Source of the DNA: Aspidapion aeneum
Taxonomy: Eukaryota > Arthropoda > Insecta > Coleoptera > Brentidae
NCBI GenBank assembly: GCA_963576565.1
Contig: OY755047.1
Coordinates: 2,717,501 to 2,781,500, forward strand
Length of the DNA stretch: 64,000 bases
Direction: 5' to 3'
Both the position numbers and the translations under genes were made by a program. The notes beneath the pieces are model-generated. The model did not search any database and was not told the origin of the DNA. It worked only from the letters and a program-made list of their open reading frames with translations. Shown piece by piece: positions 38,272 through 49,149 of this stretch; position 1 is the stretch's first letter, and every line of letters begins with the position of its first letter.

Positions 38272-39451
38272 CATTGGCGTAGCTAGACTTGCTTTTCAGG
38301 GGGGGCCGTGGCCCCGGTCTATCTTGAACAAAAAGCAAACATAGGTCGTGCAAAGTGTGCAATGAATAAAAAAAAAATACGCGCATTAAATGTTCTAATA
38401 TTTTAATATAACAAATTTAATAATACATTTACCAACTTATTTATATGTATACACAGGAAGTATGTAATTCAGCAATTCTACAAAGAAAGTTTTCTACGTC
38501 GCTGACTGAAAGCGTCTACCACACTGTCTAAGTCGACCTCAACATCTTTTTCTATGAATAACAATGACAAACCTGAGTGTCTCTCTTGAGTCATAGTTGT
38601 TCTAAGCCAATTAAAAACTCTCCTCATGGCAGAGAAAGACCTCTCGTAAGTTGCACTTGAAATTGGAAGAATACTCGCAACTTTAAAAAGTTGGTAGAGG
38701 TTTGGATAGGTATTTTCTGCTATATGTTGTTTGATAGAATCATGACCAACAGTTTGATTTAACCGAAAAATACAAGTCTTTAAAACGGTCATTTCTGCTC
38801 TTAGAGCAGAAGTATTAATATTAAAAATTTCCCGGTATTGCTCGACGAATTTATTCCATTTAACGACGTGGGAAAACTTAATATGAAAATGGTTATGAAA
38901 TTGTCACCAAAATCGGAAAATTTCCATAAGACACTAAACGCTAACCTCAAAAAAACTAAAAAGATTTTTTTATTTATTTTAGAAAAACAGTTTAAAAAGG
39001 TCTTTTATAACCTTACGACATCTACAACCCGATTTCGGAAACAGGTCGCTTATTAAATGCGAAATTCAACTTACACTTCTACAATATTTTACAAGATGTC
39101 GCCAATATGTATGAAATAATATTCAATATGCATAATTATGTTTAAATTTAAAAAATATTTTCGGGAAATTGCATAAGTGCAGAAAAGTTACCGATAATTT
39201 AAAGAGAAAAAGCCTATTTCCGCAAGACAAGGGCTTTTTCCTGAAATGTAAACATTATCTGAATGATTTTAAATTTTAATGCACCTATTTTATTTGAATA
39301 TTTCCTGAATAATAATAGAAAAGTATGTATTTTCAGCGTCATGTTCTTTTACTAGTAGTAGTCGGTCGGAAAGGCCTAAAATATCTTAGGGGGGCCTGAG
39401 GGACTTCAGGGGGGGCCAGGCCCCCCCTGGCCCCCCCTAGCTACGCCAATG
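38272..39451 (-). mobile_element. hAT-type DNA transposon, internally deleted (copy 1)
   Basis: A 1180-bp element with inverted ends starting CATTGGCGTAGCTAG, flanked by a perfect 8-bp direct duplication GCTATATC (38264-38271 and 39452-39459), the diagnostic size for hAT. Both ends carry G/C homopolymer blocks. The minus strand encodes a C-terminal transposase remnant. A sister copy lies at 62232-63427. Confidence 0.93.
38478..38903 (-). pseudogene. hAT transposase C-terminal fragment (dimerisation domain)
   Basis: About 141 codons are open without an initiating Met at the true start. The peptide includes FSHVVKWNKFVEQYREIF, then YPNLYQLFKVASILPISS and ERSFSAMRRVFNWLRTTM, ending near DLDSVVDAFSQR. 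The block from YPNL through ERSFSAMRRV is the signature of the hAT C-terminal dimerisation domain. The BED zinc finger and most of the RNase H-like catalytic core are missing. The frame is closed by TGA at 38906-38904 upstream, so this is a relic. Confidence 0.9.
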
Positions 39452-39459
39452 GCTATATC

Positions 39460-39709
39460 ATCTGAATAAGTAGTTTTGAGATCGGTACACTTAAAGTGCA
39501 TAATACATATTCCTATTCTAAAATCACATTGCGCAAATTTCTTAATGACAAATCTTATTTTGCCTAAGATGGCTTAATAAAACACTTAAGATGGCTAAAC
39601 CTCATACCGAGTTTACAAAAGTGACTCTTAAAGGGGAAGAAACTATTAGAATATCTCACAATATTATCTATCAATGCATAAACGGACATTCAGTACGTGA
39701 TGTGATCAT
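39460..39709. other. AT-rich spacer between hAT copy 1 and a LINE fragment
   Basis: No recognisable feature. The right part may be degraded LINE sequence leading into the reverse transcriptase fragment. Confidence 0.3.
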
Positions 39710-40266
39710 AAAAGAGGAAACAAGCTGAATTGCAACAATTACAGAGGCATTTCAGTAACCAGTACTCTAAGTAGATTGTACGGTAGGATTCTTAGAGATC
39801 TAATAGAGAATTATTTTCATGAACAAGAAGAAGAAAAGCAAAGTGGGTTTCGTGCAGGCCGATCTTGTAGTGATAATGTTTTTTGTCTTAAACAAGTAAT
39901 GTGGACCGACAAAAACTATATGATACCGTTCCAGTAGAAAAATTATGAACAGTGTTAGAGCAAACTAATATCAATTATACATACAAAAAAGCGATAAAAG
40001 AACTATACAATGGGTAAAAATCTAAAATTAAAATTGGAAATCGACGTTCAAAGGAATTCTTGGTAACGAAAGGCTTAAGGCAGGGATGTTGTATCTCTCC
40101 AACTCTTTTTAAAATATATATCGCAGCAGCTCTAAAAAACTGGAAACGTAAAGTGCACGGCATGGGAATACAACTTAACGACCAATTTAACAAATACACA
40201 CTACAGTTTGCTGATGACCAAGTAATTCTATTCGAAACCGACATAGTAGTAGTAGTTTTAGCTTGA
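39710..40266 (+). pseudogene. LINE reverse transcriptase fragment (RTE-like, type A)
   Basis: Non-LTR reverse transcriptase motifs appear in order in the plus strand: NCNNYRGISVTSTLSRLYGR, QSGFRAGRSCSDNVFCLKQV, then after a stop and frame change GLRQGCCISPTLFKIYI and the catalytic-box region LQFADDQVILF. These correspond to RT blocks from the palm through the [FY]xDD box. Stops and small indels interrupt it and the rest of the element is missing. The same LINE type recurs at 46627 and probably at 49150. Confidence 0.85.
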
Positions 40267-41952
40267 AAAAATTTGTTTCAAAAAAATTCTTTTTAAAAAC
40301 GCAGTGTATAGTAGAAATGTATGTATGTATCTCAAAAAAAAACTTAAGTAAAGTACAACCATCTTCTATTTTTATAAGTCAACGGTATTACGCACTAATA
40401 TGTCGACATTATTCAATCAAATTTTTCTTAAAAAAATTAATTGTAACGAAAATGGAATTGAAAATTATTATATTTATTCATATCGCAATTGGAAAATGGC
40501 ATTTATTCGTAATTAACCTTTCATAAATCTTAAATTCTTAAATTTTATGACAAAAATGTCATTATAGGAGAACCGAAGCGATCTGAAAGAATGTATAAAA
40601 TGTGAATTTATGGCACCAATCGAAATATTTTTGAATTACTTAATATTAAAGTGCAATAGATTTATCTAGATATTTTGGAAATTAGTAAATATTAGTTTAA
40701 GAAAAACAAAAAATTACAAACGTAGATTTTAGTACACGGGAATTTAAAAATTGTACTAACCCGCGAAAATTCAAATTATGACAATTGATGCTAGCAGCCA
40801 TGTTGGATTCCATCCTCGTCGCCAATTTAATATCCCTTAGTTGGGGATATTTTTAGGGCGATTATTCGCGCATTAATTAATAAAATGTCGTTAATTACTT
40901 ACACGATGTGAACGCTACGTATGCTAAAAGGGAAGAGAGGGATCCAACATGGATCTTAATAAACTTAATAAATAATGAAAAATTTTTCTTCGGTCTGTAT
41001 TCCGTTTAAATGTTCGGTTAAAAAAATACACATAATTGCGGAAAAAATTAGCTTTGGTCTGTAGTCCGTTTGAATGTTCGGTTAAAAAAAATACACATAA
41101 TAGTGATTTTTCAGGATTTTAATTTATTGTTATGTTTTTTATTACATACTTACATAGAGAAACACAAATGCAACATGTTTGTACTTTTAGCCATTTTTAA
41201 AATGGTAAGTTTTTAAAGTGTAAAGTTAAAAAAAAATAAATACAAGCAAAAATTGATTATTTGACTAAGGGCGATTCGAAAAGAGCTGTGATGACGGCCT
41301 TTACTTTAAGATTTGAATTGTTGTAAATGTGTAACTACCCCGACTTCTGGACGCACAAGAACACTATTTTTGGGGGTGGCTAAATAATCCAGTCATTATA
41401 GAATTTTAGCTTGCAAAAATAAACTTGAGTTTTCGACCTTGGGGGCGGCCGGCTCCCCCCGCCATCTTGGATTTAGTGTGTATAAAAAGGGTTTTTGAGT
41501 TATGGCTAAATATTTCGCCGCAATTTTGGATTTTTACCAATTTTGATTTTTAATGGCCTATAACTTCAAAACTGCTTATTTTTGAGAAAATCTGTAACAA
41601 CATAAAATAAAGAACAACTAATAGCCTTAAAACGAGACATCACTAAGTTATCTGGGTAGTACTTTTGCTGAGATACTAACCGTGAAGTATTAGGAGTACA
41701 CCCGTTTCCTATGTATTTCCATAGTATATGCAAAATAAACCGAAATTATTCAGTTTTATGTCATTTTCTCAAAAGCTAAGCATTTTACAGAAATTGTTTA
41801 ATTAACTTTATTGTAGAAAATTAAATTATCTTTTAAATGATGTATAACCTAAGTGGGCCAAGTCCACGGTTACCTTGCCCATGGGCACACTCCAAGTCAA
41901 CCCCACGCTATATCAGCCTTAAAAACAGTTTTTTATAAATACATTACAATAC
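40267..41952. other. Long non-coding stretch
   Basis: AT-rich, with no domain-bearing frame on either strand. It holds a two-copy 64-bp tandem duplication (see separate entry) and, near 41440-41470, a short G/C-rich patch (GGGGGCGGCCGGCTCCCC) that may be a transposon-end remnant. Confidence 0.4.
40977..41104 (+). repeat. Two-copy tandem duplication, about 64 bp
   Basis: The blocks TCTGTATTCCGTTTAAATG and TCTGTAGTCCGTTTGAATG, each followed by TTCGGTTAAAAAAA and TACACATAAT, repeat once at a spacing of about 64 bp with a few substitutions. Confidence 0.85.
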
Positions 41953-42668
41953 AAAATGAAAAATGAAAAATGAAAAATGAAAAATGAAAAATGAAAAATG
42001 AAAAATGAAAAATGAAAAATGAAAAATGAAAAATGAAAAATGAAAAATGAAAAATGAAAAATGAAAAATGAAAAATGAAAAATGAAAAATGAAAAATGAA
42101 AAATGAAAAATGAAAAATGAAAAATGAAAAATGAAAAATGAAAAATGAAAAATGAAAAATGAAAAATGAAAAATGAAAAATGAAAAATGAAAAATGAAAA
42201 ATGAAAAATGAAAAATGAAAAATGAAAAATGAAAAATGAAAAATGAAAAATGAAAAATGAAAAATGAAAAATGAAAAATGAAAAATGAAAAATGAAAAAT
42301 GAAAAATGAAAAATGAAAAATGAAAAATGAAAAATGAAAAATGAAAAATGAAAAATGAAAAATGAAAAATGAAAAATGAAAAATGAAAAATGAAAAATGA
42401 AAAATGAAAAATGAAAAATGAAAAATGAAAAATGAAAAATGAAAAATGAAAAATGAAAAATGAAAAATGAAAAATGAAAAATGAAAAATGAAAAATGAAA
42501 AATGAAAAATGAAAAATGAAAAATGAAAAATGAAAAATGAAAAATGAAAAATGAAAAATGAAAAATGAAAAATGAAAAATGAAAAATGAAAAATGAAAAA
42601 TGAAAAATGAAAAATGAAAAATAAAAAATGAAAAATGAAAAATGAAAAATGAAAAATGAAAAATGAAA
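41953..42668 (+). repeat. Heptanucleotide minisatellite (TGAAAAA)n, about 102 units
   Basis: About 715 bp of nearly perfect TGAAAAA repeats. The only internal deviation I see is one G-to-A change (ATAAAAAATG) near 42622. A 256-residue open frame on the minus strand, repeating FHFSFFI, is a by-product. A 7-bp unit reads as a 21-bp coding cycle, and CATTTTT has no stop in any minus-strand frame. Confidence 0.97.
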
Positions 42669-42984
42669 GATTAAAATATGAATTTTCAATTTTATAAAAT
42701 ATTTATTGTTTTCTCTGAATTAACAGGGGTTATTTACAATTATTTTCTCTGCATATTTTACACTAGTGACCTCTACATAATTGCTTTATGTCTGCAGGCC
42801 AGCAGAAGTTATATAATTTATTTTAAAATTTCTTCGCACGATCAGTCACACACCAACGACTGTCAAAATGACACCAAATTTTCGACATCAAAAATCAACC
42901 TATAGATACCACCATAAGTAATATTAAAAAAATAAATAAATAAAAAAACACTGCTTAATCTACTTGTACCTATTAGTCGCAGTT
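42669..42984. other. Spacer between minisatellite and LINE relic
   Basis: AT-rich and without a recognisable feature. Confidence 0.35.
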
Positions 42985-44015
42985 GGGTACAAAATTGATG
43001 ATGATGATTCATATGTGAGTGGGCCATGCAGCCCTTCCTCTGCGACCACTAGAGGGTCTATTGTGGCTCACTTTTGAGTGGTTTCTTACCACTGTATGCC
43101 TAATCCTCCAAAAATACCGGCTATCAGTTTGGGTGAGGCACTGTTCAGATCTTCTGAGTAAATCTGAGGTTTACCGAAAGTGTTCTGACGTAAATGTGCA
43201 ATAGCCGGACATTCGCACAGTACATGTCTGACTGTTTCATCATCCTCCATACAGAGTCTACATTCAGTCTCTTCTGTTATTCCCATTTTCTGCATGGGTA
43301 CTCTCAGTCGACAGTGACCCTTAAAAAGACCAGTCACTATACGTATCTCCTGTCTGGTAAGTCCAATGATGTTCCTGGCTCTGTTTCTGCAAGGTCCTTT
43401 AATGAACTCTTTAAAGTGGGCGAGTTCTGGTATATTGATCCAGTATTGATGGAAGCTATTTTCGATCTATTTTAATATGGTTGATTTAGCAGCATTCTAT
43501 GATATCATATCCCCAAGGCTAGTTCGTGGCCGAAAAATTCGGCAGATGCCGCTTCCCTCGCTGCTTGGTCTGCGGCCTCATTTCCCTCGTGCCGAGATTG
43601 CCCTGGTATCCATACTAATGACACATTGTGAGCGCTACCAAGAAGCGCATTTAGCGAATACCTGCAACTCCTCATGGTTCTCGATGAGACCGTATAGGAA
43701 TCAAGCGCTCTTGAGGTCACTTGACTGTCGGAGAAAATTTTTATTGTCCTGTTGGTCATTTTCTAATCAATAATCCACTGGGCACACAGTTCAATGACTA
43801 CCAGTTCGGCCTGAAATATAGTAGCCAATTTGCCGAGATTACGTTTAATCTCGACTTTCTCTTGGATACTAACAACTCTAGATCCAACGCCCGATGGCAT
43901 TTTGGATCCGTCGGTATACCAGAAGCTATCTTTATATAAAAAATTGGTACTGTTCTTTAACCAGTTCTCCCCCTCCGGAAGGATACGGAGAGACACACAA
44001 ACATATGCAAATTCT
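42985..44015 (-). mobile_element. LINE fragment with RNase H domain and C-terminal zinc-knuckle-like region
   Basis: Minus-strand LINE relic, 5'-truncated, whose 3' end is an ATC-rich tail near 42990-43010. In order it encodes an RNase H domain and then a C-terminal region with LTRQEIRIVTGLFKGHCRL and CRLCMEDDETVRHVLCECPA, the Cys/His pattern typical of I/R1/LOA-group LINE C termini. Frameshifts separate the two parts. A second copy lies on the plus strand at 44986-45562. Confidence 0.85.
43505..43996 (-). pseudogene. LINE RNase H domain, interrupted by one stop
   Basis: RNase H catalytic landmarks appear in order: FWYTDGSKMPSGVG (first Asp), ATIFQAELVVIELC (Glu), IKIFSDSQVTSRAL (second Asp) and WIPGQSRHEGNEAADQAA (His/Asp region). 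The frame is continuous except for one in-frame TAG at 43763-43765 between the second and third blocks. It then ends at a stop near 43505. This is a dead retrotransposon domain, not a host RNase H. Confidence 0.88.
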
Positions 44016-44328
44016 TTAGCTGTTTAAGCAAAAAAAAAGCTTATTTTTCCTTAAAACTCAAAAATTTGTTTTTTTTTGATGTCGTAATGACTACCACCGC
44101 AAAGAAAGTTGACATTATTTATTTGTCCGTTTAAAATTTTTGGTTTTATTGGTGCTCTGCAGGTAAATAAGTGTTTATGTGACATGTATCTTAAAAATCG
44201 CACTTAATTTTATTTTTAATCGGTGGTGTGGTCATTTTTACTGGACTACCTAGTCTTACTTAACAATTTAAATACAAAATTCGAAAACTGAGAAAATTAA
44301 AGATAAACATATGAAAATGCAGATAATA
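44016..44328. other. AT-rich spacer
   Basis: No recognisable gene or repeat. Confidence 0.3.
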
Positions 44329-44483
44329 GGGACTTATTGCAATAAAGCCAGGCACTAATTGTGCCGGGCATTATTCTGACAGTTTCGCATTATAAGAACA
44401 GCTGTCTATTCTTTCAAAATTAGGCCTATGTGTATTATAAGAGCCTGAATAAATTGATGCCTGGCCTTATTGCAATAAGTCCC
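44329..44483. mobile_element. 155-bp MITE with inverted ends GGGACTTATTGCAATAA
   Basis: Inverted ends GGGACTTATTGCAATAA and GCCAGGCA match over about 25 bp, with one base inserted or deleted. TAATA occurs immediately outside both ends and may be the target duplication. No coding capacity. Confidence 0.7.
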
Positions 44484-44488
44484 TAATA

Positions 44489-44859
44489 GGGACATTTTGG
44501 GTTAGTTAAAATGACCGAAAATTTGATAGCTGTTACCGTTATTGTTACTACGAATCACAGTAACATTCAAGGCAAAAAAGATAGATTTTGAAACAATAAA
44601 GATAAACACCTTTAACTTTTTGCTTATTTATATTTGTTTATTTATTTTTATTAGATTTATGGCTTTTTATAAACCAAACTACCGAAAAAAACAATACAAA
44701 AATAACTTTAAAAATAACAGTAACATTAAAGGACGACCACCGTAAGTACCGGGCGCTGTTACCGTAAATAACAAAAAAAGAGCGAGGAGGTGCTAATGCG
44801 CAGACTCAGTAATAACAACAACGGTAACAAAGTGTAAAATACACGACCCAAAATGTCCC
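44489..44859. mobile_element. Possible 371-bp MITE with 14-bp inverted ends
   Basis: GGGACATTTTGGGT at the left and its exact complement ACCCAAAATGTCCC at the right. The element starts five bases after the previous MITE. No clean target duplication is seen, so the ends could be coincidental. The interior contains repeated 'TAACAGTAACATTAA'-type sequence and no gene. Confidence 0.5.
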
Positions 44860-44985
44860 AAATGTCACGATAATATTAAAGATTATTTCGGTTGCTACAA
44901 AAACACATCAGTTAAAGAAAACTGGAAGTGGGGGATTCAATATTCACACCTTTAACTACTTAAGAGAGTTTTTATACAAGAGGCC

Positions 44986-45562
44986 GACCAATCATCGAGG
45001 GAAGCGGCATCTGCCAAATTTTTTGGCCCCGAACCAGCCCTGGGGATGTCATACAATGCTGCTAAATCAACTATATTAAAATGGATGGAGACTAGCTTTC
45101 AACAATACTGGATAAATATACCAGAACTGGCTCACTCTAAAGAGTTCATTATTTTCATTTCACCTTGTAAAAACCGAGCCAGGTATATCATTGGACTTAC
45201 CAGACAGGAGATACGTATAGTGACTGGTCTTTTTACGGGTCAATATCGACTGGGAGTACCTATGCACAGAATGGGACTAACAGAAGAAACCGACAGTAGA
45301 CTCGGTATGGAGGATGACGAAATAGTCAGACATGTACTGTGCGAATGTCCGGCTATTGCTCGTTTACGTCAGAACACTTATGGTTAACCTCAGATTGACT
45401 CAAAAGATCTGAACAATGTCTAACCAAACTGATAGCCGGCCTTTTTGGAGAATTAGGCATACAGTGGTGGGAAACCACTCAAAAGTGAACTACAATAGAC
45501 CCACTGGTGCTCGCAGTGGAAGGGCTGCAAAGCCCACTCACATATAAATCATTATCATCATC
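44986..45562 (+). mobile_element. 5'-truncated LINE (RNase H type) with 12-bp target duplication
   Basis: Inserted between two copies of ATACAAGAGGCC (44974-44985 and 45563-45574). It begins inside the RNase H C terminus (EASSREAASA-like region, frame-broken). It contains LTRQEIRIVTGLFTGQYRLG and MEDDEIVRHVLCECPAIARL, and ends in an ATC-rich tail. It is the same family as the minus-strand copy at 42985-44015. One Cys of the zinc-knuckle-like motif has changed (SRLGMEDD for CRLCMEDD). Confidence 0.9.
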
Positions 45563-45574
45563 ATACAAGAGGCC

Positions 45575-45825
45575 CCACAGTATGTTGAGGCAATCCATGC
45601 CACCATGCCGCAATGAAGACCATCCAACCAAACAAAACATTTATAACTAGGTGGAAAATTGAATTTTTTCGCTTTAACTGCTAAACTGTGAAAGGTCAGC
45701 GTATAAATAGGTGGAATCAAATTAAGATTAACTGACCCAAGAAATGTGTTTGGTTCAGTGGCGTCCTGAACAAGCCTTACATTTTACTTTAACTATTAAA
45801 ATGCTTGTTCATGTAAGAGCAATAT
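45575..45825. other. Unidentified sequence right of the LINE insertion
   Basis: Pre-insertion sequence that continues the segment left of 44974. Short frames such as APQYVEAIHATMPQ suggest an older coding or transposon relic, but no family is recognised. Confidence 0.3.
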
Positions 45826-45960
45826 CAGTAGCGCACCCAGAAATATGTCTTGGGGGGGCCCGAGGCCTTATGATGTCGTATTTCATGCTATTTTTTGTGT
45901 TTATTCATGAAATATGTGAAAAATTAGTATCTAATTATAATAATTTATTTTTTTACAATA
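45826..45960 (+). mobile_element. hAT-type MITE fragment, left end CAGTAGCGCACCCAG
   Basis: Begins CAGTAGCGCACCCAG, then a G-run and GGCCCGAGGCCTTATGATG, then a sequence close to ATGCTATTTTTTGTGTTTATT. This is the same plan as the elements at 57735-58094 and 58798. The right end was not found. Confidence 0.6.
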
Positions 45961-46056
45961 AATAGGTATAAAACAAGAAACAAACAATAAAAATAAAATA
46001 AAAGTTAAACTCTAAACTCACACGCAAGCATACATCCCCAAGCACACATTTAAAGA

Positions 46057-46626
46057 TTAAAAATTTCGTCCAACTGCTGCATGTCGGGAATGGTTCCTAT
46101 GACTGAAGCTGCATTTCCCCTTTGAATGGCAAGGCTTCCTCTGAATCAAAAATGAGGTTGATCTTGGTTCGTGGGACTTACATTCGATTTTGGCACCAAG
46201 TTCTTTGACAAAATTTTTAGCTTTTTCCCCCCAATGTCCAAAAGTCTCTACAGAAAAAGGAACAAAAATATAATTTTGAGATAATTCTGAATATTTGTTT
46301 ATTTTAATTTGTTTCCTTATTTTTGCCGCTTCTCCCGCTTTTTTTGATGTTAAATTTATGTATGAATTAGCCATAGTATCGGAGCAAGTAGCGTCCCATA
46401 CTAATGGCCTACCCCTATTCCAAGGAACTAAGGTTAGACCATCAGCTCTTTTTCCATCATTCCTGCAAATTCCTGAAGGCTCCAGGATAGCTGGAACGCC
46501 CGCGGAAACAAGTGCCCTTTTAATAATGTCATTTAGGCTGCTGTGGCGAGACCACCTACTAGCGCTCTTGCGGCAAGAAAGGCCGTGATGCCCATTTGAA
46601 AGAACAGATTCACCACAAGAGCAGGT
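46057..46626 (-). pseudogene. Retroelement C-terminal fragment with CCHC-like and PD-(D/E)XK-like pattern
   Basis: One continuous minus-strand frame of about 190 codons. It reads NTCSCGESVLSNGHHGLSC, then RHSSLNDIIKRALVSAGVPA, KRADGLTLVPWNRGRPLVW, DATCSDTMANSYINL and FVPFSVETFGHWGEKA. I recognise this pattern from invertebrate reverse-transcriptase-bearing ORFs. The C-x-C...H...C cluster followed by RADG...LVWDATC is arranged like the zinc knuckle plus restriction-like endonuclease of some LINEs, but that assignment is inference. The frame is joined to an RTE-like LINE on the other strand at about 46627, so it is a truncated relic. It ends at a stop at 46057. Confidence 0.65.
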
Positions 46627-47393
46627 ATTGATAATCGACTTTCAAAAAAATTCCTGACAACGCAAGACTTAAGGAAGGGATGTTGTATTTCTTTAACTCT
46701 TTATAAAATATATGTCACAGTAGCTTCAAAAGACTGGAAACGTGAAGTACACGGGGGGGGAAATACTTAACAACCAATTTACCATATGCACACTATAGTT
46801 TGCTGACGACCAAGTAACTGTAGCTAATGATGAAGAAGACATGGAGTATATGATGAAAACGTCAATGGAAGAATACCAAAAGAGGGGGTTGACAGTGGAC
46901 ATGGACAAGACACAGTACTTATGTATTGGAAACAATCTCTCCAAGCAATGAGCATGTATGCTTGGCTGTCATATTTGATAAGACAGGAACAGACTGTAAA
47001 GAACTGGAAAAAGGATAGTAAAAGCAAAAAAGGTTACTCGATGTTTTAACAGTATTTTATGAAGCAGAGATACAAAAAAGAAAAATACAAAACAAAAATG
47101 GAAAGTGTCGAAATAGATGCAATAAAAAGATCAATGAGAACATCTAGAACAGATCATATGAGAAATAAGACCATAAATGAAAGAATATGAATCGAGGGAA
47201 GCATAACGGATGACATCACTAAAAGACGACTGATATGGTACGGCCATGTACAACTGATTAACGACGAAAGATTACCAAAGAAGGTCCTAGAATGGCAACC
47301 AATAGGACGCAGGTAAAGGGGGCGTCCTAATCTGGAATGGCAACAGTCAATCCAATGATGATCAATGAGTCAAAAAAACCTGACAGAAGATGA
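46627..47393 (+). pseudogene. RTE-like LINE (type A), left part, split by a Jockey insertion
   Basis: Contains DLRKGCCISLTLYKIYV, the catalytic-box region FADDQVTVANDEEDMEYM, a DMDKTQYLCIG motif, and later RRLIWYGHV, NDERLPKKVLEWQPIG and RGRPNLEWQQSIQ, all in LINE order but broken by frameshifts. Its last segment reads MSQKNLTEDD and is cut by the Jockey element. The frame resumes at 48505 with CQDRRRWTPGFGKRRKTF. Confidence 0.82.
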
Positions 47394-48495
47394 AGGCCTT
47401 ACTTTTAAACTAAAACGGTTTCTGCCAAAACCATATTCGGATATTTTGGAATCATACATATCTAATAGACATTTTAGAGTAAAACAGGAAGACTCATACT
47501 CAAATTTAAGAGAAATTCAAGCAGGCGTGCCCCAGGGTAGCGTACTAGGCCCTTATCTATACTTATTATTCACTTGCGATATCCCAAAGCCAGAAAATTG
47601 TCACTTAGCAACATTTGCAGATGATACTGGTTTATTGACGGTAGAAATATCTATTGAAAAATGCATAGAAAAACTTCAGGATGCAGTCATAGAAGTTCAC
47701 AGTTGGACCACAAAGTGGCGAATAAAATTAAATGAAACCAAATCAATTCATGTTGATTTTACAAACACAAATATAAATCACATACAAATAACAATTAACA
47801 ACATTCCCGTACCATATTCAAATCAGGCAAAATATCTCGGTATAACACTTGATGCCAAATTGCGCTGGAAAGCACATGTAAGAAAAAAAAACTTGAGATA
47901 AGGTATAGAAAAATGAACTGGCTAGTTGGAAGGAAGTCCAATTTAACAATTCATAATAAGTTACTGCTTTATAGACAAATAATAAAACCAGTATGGACAT
48001 TTGGTATTCAACTATGGGGTTGTGCTAAAGAGAGTAAAATTCTAGTTTTACAGAGATTTCAAAATAAAATATTAAGAAACATTGTGAATGCACCTTGGTA
48101 CGTTCGAAATAGTGACCTTTATCGAGATCTAAAAATCGAAACTGTAGCAGAGACTATAAAAAAGTACGCAAAAAGCCATGAAGATACACTTTATCGGCAT
48201 GTGAATGTGGAAGCAATTCAGCTTCTAGACAATACTATGCTAGTTCAAAGACTAAAAAGAGTGAAGCCGTTTGAGCTAGTAAACTAAGTGAATTATATAA
48301 AACAAAATAATGCTACAAATACAACACAATTGTGAATTACAGACTAAACAAAGCGGGGAGAACTGTTAAGTGAACCCTAAGTTTAAATCTGACTTTTCTA
48401 GTAAATTAAGTTAAAACAAAATTGCTAATTAGTCTTACTGACTAGATTGTAATACAATAAACACAGTGTGTTTGACAAATAAAAAAACAAAAAAA
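47394..48495 (+). mobile_element. Jockey-like LINE, 5'-truncated, with 9-bp target duplication
   Basis: Flanked by AGAAGATGA on both sides (47385-47393 and 48496-48504). It encodes the C-terminal half of a Jockey-type reverse transcriptase: KLKRFLPKPY, SNRHFRVKQ, the core AGVPQGSVLGPYLYLLFTCD, ATFADDTGLL with the catalytic Asp pair, and AKYLGITLDAKLRWKAHV. After an A-run frameshift at about 47882-47891 come IIKPVWTFGIQLWGCAKE and RFQNKILRNIVNAPWYV, ending at TAA 48285-48287. A 0.2-kb 3' UTR with AATAAA-like sites and an A-rich tail follows. The only damage in the readable part is the A-run frameshift, so the insertion is fairly young. A more degraded copy lies inverted at 53259. Confidence 0.93.
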
Positions 48496-48504
48496 AGAAG
48501 ATGA

Positions 48505-48600
48505 TTGTCAGGACCGAAGGAGGTGGACACCAGGCTTTGGGAAACGTAGAAAAACGTTCAAAACCGACATAGTATTAGTAGTAAATAATTTGCTTGTGTT
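48505..48600 (+). pseudogene. RTE-like LINE (type A), right part after the Jockey insertion
   Basis: Continues the LINE C terminus in frame after the duplicated target: CQDRRRWTPGFGKRRKTF, followed by KTDIVLVV-like sequence that also ends the fragment at 40200-40266 (ETDIVVVV). Confidence 0.8.
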
Positions 48601-49080
48601 TTGGAGGTTAATTTTTTTCTGTGTGCAGAATTACATGAATAAGTAAAGAATCAGAGGAATTAGCCCGGGAATTAAAGGAATTAATGGGGAAACCGAGGAA
48701 TTAGTAACAATCCTATAGGTAGACATTATTTCCAGCGGTTGACATCTCGGTTTTGTCATTTCGTAACTTTAGGAAGGTTGACCACTTCTTCCTACGCCTC
48801 TGGAATCTTATTATCATAAATCTCGATATGCTCACCAGTCAACAAGCAGAAAATCAGTGAAAAAATAAATAAATAAAAATGTCAATGTTAGTGTTGCTGA
48901 AGTAAACTACTTTTCAAGGTTCGATTAGGTGTATAGGTATGGTGAAGAAATGTGTAGCAATCTTGTATTTACTTTTTTTAATCTTAAAATCATTGCGAAT
49001 TCGATTAAAGATTAACCTGATATGTCATGAATTAAATGTCAATTTTTTTTATATATATATTTATCGGTTTCACAACGTTC
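48601..49080. other. AT-rich spacer
   Basis: No recognisable gene. It contains a run of TA repeats near 49050-49060. Confidence 0.35.
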
Positions 49081-49149
49081 TACGTCTTCCGATACCCAAT
49101 CTCCAGTCGTTTCTGTTTGCCCATAATTCATCATCTAGGCCTCTTATTC

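Noticed and set aside
41919..42689. 256-residue Phe/Ser/His/Ile-rich protein on the minus strand
   Set aside because: It is entirely the translation of the TGAAAAA minisatellite and its edges.
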